A stretch of DNA of 64,000 nucleotides from Peptoniphilus_A olsenii (lineage in GTDB: Bacteria; Bacillota; Clostridia; Tissierellales; Peptoniphilaceae): positions 119,480-183,479 of the forward strand of contig NZ_JBEPMA010000004.1 of the NCBI RefSeq assembly GCF_040545475.1, in the 5' to 3' direction. This document shows, in pieces, positions 62,730 to 64,000 of this stretch (its first letter is position 1; the number at the start of each line of letters is the position of its first letter). The notes beneath the pieces were generated by a model. That model had not been told where the DNA came from, did not search any database, and saw only the letters and a program-made list of their open reading frames with translations. A program made the position numbers and the translations under genes.

Positions 62730-62886
62730 TATTTTAAGATTTAGTTAAGACTTTATTAATTTTTATTAGGATATTTTTAGCTTATCTTATTGAAAATGAT
62801 GTATTTTGGCTAGACCGTTATTTATTTGCAGTAGCGACTTACAAATTCTAATATTATTTACTTTTTATAAAGATGGGAACAAAAGA

Positions 62887-62932
62887 AACTGTTGGGGGTA
62901 TGAATAAACATACCAACCTCAACAGTTTTTTA
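62887..62932 (+). terminator. Intrinsic terminator downstream of fprA
   Basis: AACTGTTG pairs with CAACAGTT and an inner GGTATG with CATACC, giving a long interrupted stem followed by six T. It lies about 158 nt past the fprA stop; that stretch (62730-62886) is AT-rich with no gene seen. Confidence 0.75.
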
Positions 62933-63024
62933 AATAGATAGTTTATCATAACAAGTGTAACATAAAATAAACTCATAGCTAATCAGCTGTGTTAATTTGT
63001 AAGTGACCAAACAAAACATATTAA

Positions 63025-63414
63025 AAGGATCGGTTTAACCATCTTACCAAAGAAGAGAGAGCTTGTATCTATCAATTTTTAAATTTAGGAATGAGTATAA
63101 GGAAAATTGCACAAGTAATTAAAAGGCCATCTAGTACAATATCTCGAGAAATTTAAAGAAATTCATCTAAAATAAAAAATAGTAGTGGAGATTATACTAA
63201 GTATTTCCCAATAAAGGCAAACGACAAATATATTGATAGAAGGAAAGACTGCTATAGGAAAAGTAAATTATCTAAAGATGTTATTGATTATTTAACTATA
63301 AAGATTAACGAACATTGGTCCCCTGAGCAAATATCAAATAAAAGTACAAAAGTTATCCATCAAATACCGTCTACATCAACTATATTAGGAATGTTTGTAG
63401 GCCATCTAATATAA
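63025..63414 (+). pseudogene. IS30-family transposase remnant
   Basis: The frame read from 63025 gives LTKEERACIYQFLNLGMS, RKIAQVIKRPSSTISREI, then a TAA stop at 63154-63156 where RN follows, and after it WSPEQISNKST and a final STSTI. These match the N-terminal helix-turn-helix and linker of IS30-type transposases. The internal stop would replace the usual Lys codon (AAA to TAA). Similarity ends at about 63384; the DDE catalytic domain is missing. It is therefore dead. I could not define terminal inverted repeats. Confidence 0.8.
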
Positions 63415-63446
63415 GTAATGCGACTAAAACAAGAAAATAATAATCT

Positions 63447-63474
63447 AAACAGCTCTTTTTTGGGCTGTTTTTTC
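63447..63474 (+). terminator. Terminator-like hairpin after the IS30 remnant
   Basis: AAACAGCTC pairs with GGGCTGTTT (one U-G) around a loop of T and is followed by a T-run. No intact gene precedes it; it may belong to the lost element. Confidence 0.65.
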
Positions 63475-63486
63475 TTTGCTTCAGAA

Positions 63487-63495
63487 TGATATAAT
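63487..63495 (+). promoter_or_regulatory. Extended -10 in the accessory border
   Basis: TGA-TATAAT reads right, about 355 nt before the RepA start, with a terminator hairpin between them. It may drive a leader or small RNA ahead of repA. Confidence 0.35.
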
Positions 63496-63582
63496 GTCTT
63501 ATAAGATGCTTATTGATTAACCTATTCCCACATACGAGGCTTTTTAAAAAAATTAAATTTTATCCATACTGACCACTCAAGC

Positions 63583-63621
63583 CATGTGGAGACTATAGCG
63601 TTGATACAAAAGATATAAATT
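63583..63621 (+). pseudogene. rumA-type methyltransferase 3'-end scrap, attachment-site candidate (copy 2)
   Basis: In one frame it reads SHVETIALIQKI and stops, the characteristic C-terminus of RumA/RlmD proteins. The first 24 nt match rlmD 59924-59947 at 19 positions. No methyltransferase body precedes it. Such isolated gene ends are left by elements that integrate in the rumA 3' end. In another frame an open stretch runs 63573-63743 (ending YMDVRVVLQLV) that I do not recognise. The RepA gene 230 nt on supports an element boundary here. Confidence 0.55.
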
Positions 63622-63795
63622 TAGAAATCTTGCATTTTAAGCAGTTTTATAAGCATTTTGTCTTCGATAAAGATGAAGAAGGATACGTCAAAAAGACTCA
63701 AAAAAACTACATGGACGTAAGAGTAGTTTTGCAACTGGTATGAGGAGACACAAAGAAAAATATAATAAGATAAAACCCATTTTATACTTTCTACA

Positions 63796-63827
63796 AGAGT
63801 AGCTTAAATAAGGCTGCTCTTTTTTTA
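63796..63827 (+). terminator. Hairpin terminator just before repA
   Basis: AGAGTAGC pairs with GCTGCTCT (one U-G) around a 9-nt loop, followed by seven T. It ends 21 nt before the RepA ATG, so it could insulate or attenuate repA. Confidence 0.75.
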
Positions 63828-63848
63828 TTTCAAAGAAAGGAGGTAAGG

Positions 63849-64000
63849 ATGAATTTTGATTATTTTTATAATAGGCAATCTGAAATGTATAACTTCATTA
63901 GGTTGCCTATGGTATTAATGGAAGATGAGATTTTTGAGAGCATTTCTATTGAAGCTAAAGTTTTGTATTCATATATGCTTAATCGAATGGGTCTTTCATA
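63849..64000 (+). CDS. repA: Replication initiator protein A (RepA_N family), N-terminus only
   Basis: Fifty codons before the window ends. It starts MNFDYFYNRQSEMYNFIRLP and continues with ISIEAKVLYSYMLNRMGLS, matching the RepA_N pattern '(F/Y)-x-R-(I/L)-P ... SxxAKxLYxxLLxRMxLS'. AAAGGAGGT is a strong ribosome-binding site 5 nt or so upstream. RepA_N proteins belong to plasmids and to Tn1549-like integrative conjugative elements, where they lie near one end. This marks entry into a mobile element continuing to the right. Confidence 0.8.
   Translation, partial: MNFDYFYNRQSEMYNFIRLPMVLMEDEIFESISIEAKVLYSYMLNRMGLS

Noticed and set aside
63124..63412. Direct repeat GGCCATCTA inside the IS30 remnant as a target-site duplication
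   Set aside because: Only nine bases match exactly (63126-63134 and 63401-63409), and both lie inside transposase-derived or adjacent sequence, so chance is sufficient.
1..64000. CRISPR array, tRNA or rRNA genes
   Set aside because: No regularly spaced repeats, and no cloverleaf or rRNA core sequence was noticed on either strand; this was by eye, so a tRNA-scan would be the decisive check.

Overview
This is an AT-rich, gene-dense chromosomal segment of a low-GC Gram-positive anaerobe. The gene complement and order (coaBC-priA-def-fmt-rsmB-rlmN-prpC-prkC-rsgA-rpe-thiN, rpmB/Asp23/DAK kinase/recG/rsmD/coaD, EcfA1-EcfA2-EcfT-truA) are typical of Clostridia and Tissierellia. A butyryl-CoA:acetate-type CoA-transferase, RIC and flavodiiron proteins and a long type-2 IleRS fit a Peptoniphilaceae-like anaerobe. 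That placement is inference from gene content; no rRNA or tRNA gene was seen.

Layout. (1) 1-13.1 kb: one long co-directional run for CoA synthesis, replication restart, peptide deformylation, initiator formylation, rRNA methylation, the PrpC/PrkC phosphorylation pair, ribosome assembly GTPase, pentose phosphate and thiamine genes, many overlapping by 1-4 nt. (2) 13.1-19.3 kb: rpmB reads left, then the Asp23/DAK/recG/rsmD/coaD block. (3) 19.3-24.2 kb: DUF4364 and hpt diverge from a shared promoter region, followed by a CPBP protease, sirtuin, methyltransferase and Hsp33; a 56-aa membrane protein sits behind a perfect palindrome. (4) 24.2-34.3 kb: prfB (without the usual programmed frameshift), pyrF-pyrE, the ECF transporter module with truA, pyrC, and a DUF4153 membrane protein with a small acidic partner. 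(5) 34.3-46.8 kb: CBS-type manganese pyrophosphatase, a BaiN-like flavoprotein, a SAF-domain oxidoreductase, an Rrf2 regulator, a T-box controlling ileS, a RecB-like helicase-nuclease and the CoA-transferase. (6) 46.8-60 kb: radical SAM, TPR, map, MATE, cyclophilin, tdk, the pseudouridine pair psuK-psuG, a thioesterase, DUF503, nth, VanW, cvfB and rlmD. (7) 60-62.7 kb: an FNR-like regulator followed by RIC and flavodiiron genes, a compact oxygen/nitric-oxide response set. (8) 62.7-64 kb: accessory border with an IS30 transposase relic, a second scrap of an rlmD/rumA 3' end, and the start of a RepA-type replication initiator, which looks like the edge of an integrative conjugative element continuing past the window.

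Main points for a second look: the duplicated rumA-type 3' end beside RepA; the GIHH active-site signature of the IleRS, linked in the literature to extreme mupirocin resistance; several genes whose extended -10 element lies so close to the ATG that the mRNA should be leaderless; palindromes over promoters at 20.07 and 24.2 kb; and the FNR/RIC/flavodiiron set lying between the two rumA-type 3' ends. No CRISPR array, phage or wholly unknown multi-gene system is apparent. Most of the window is ordinary core genome.
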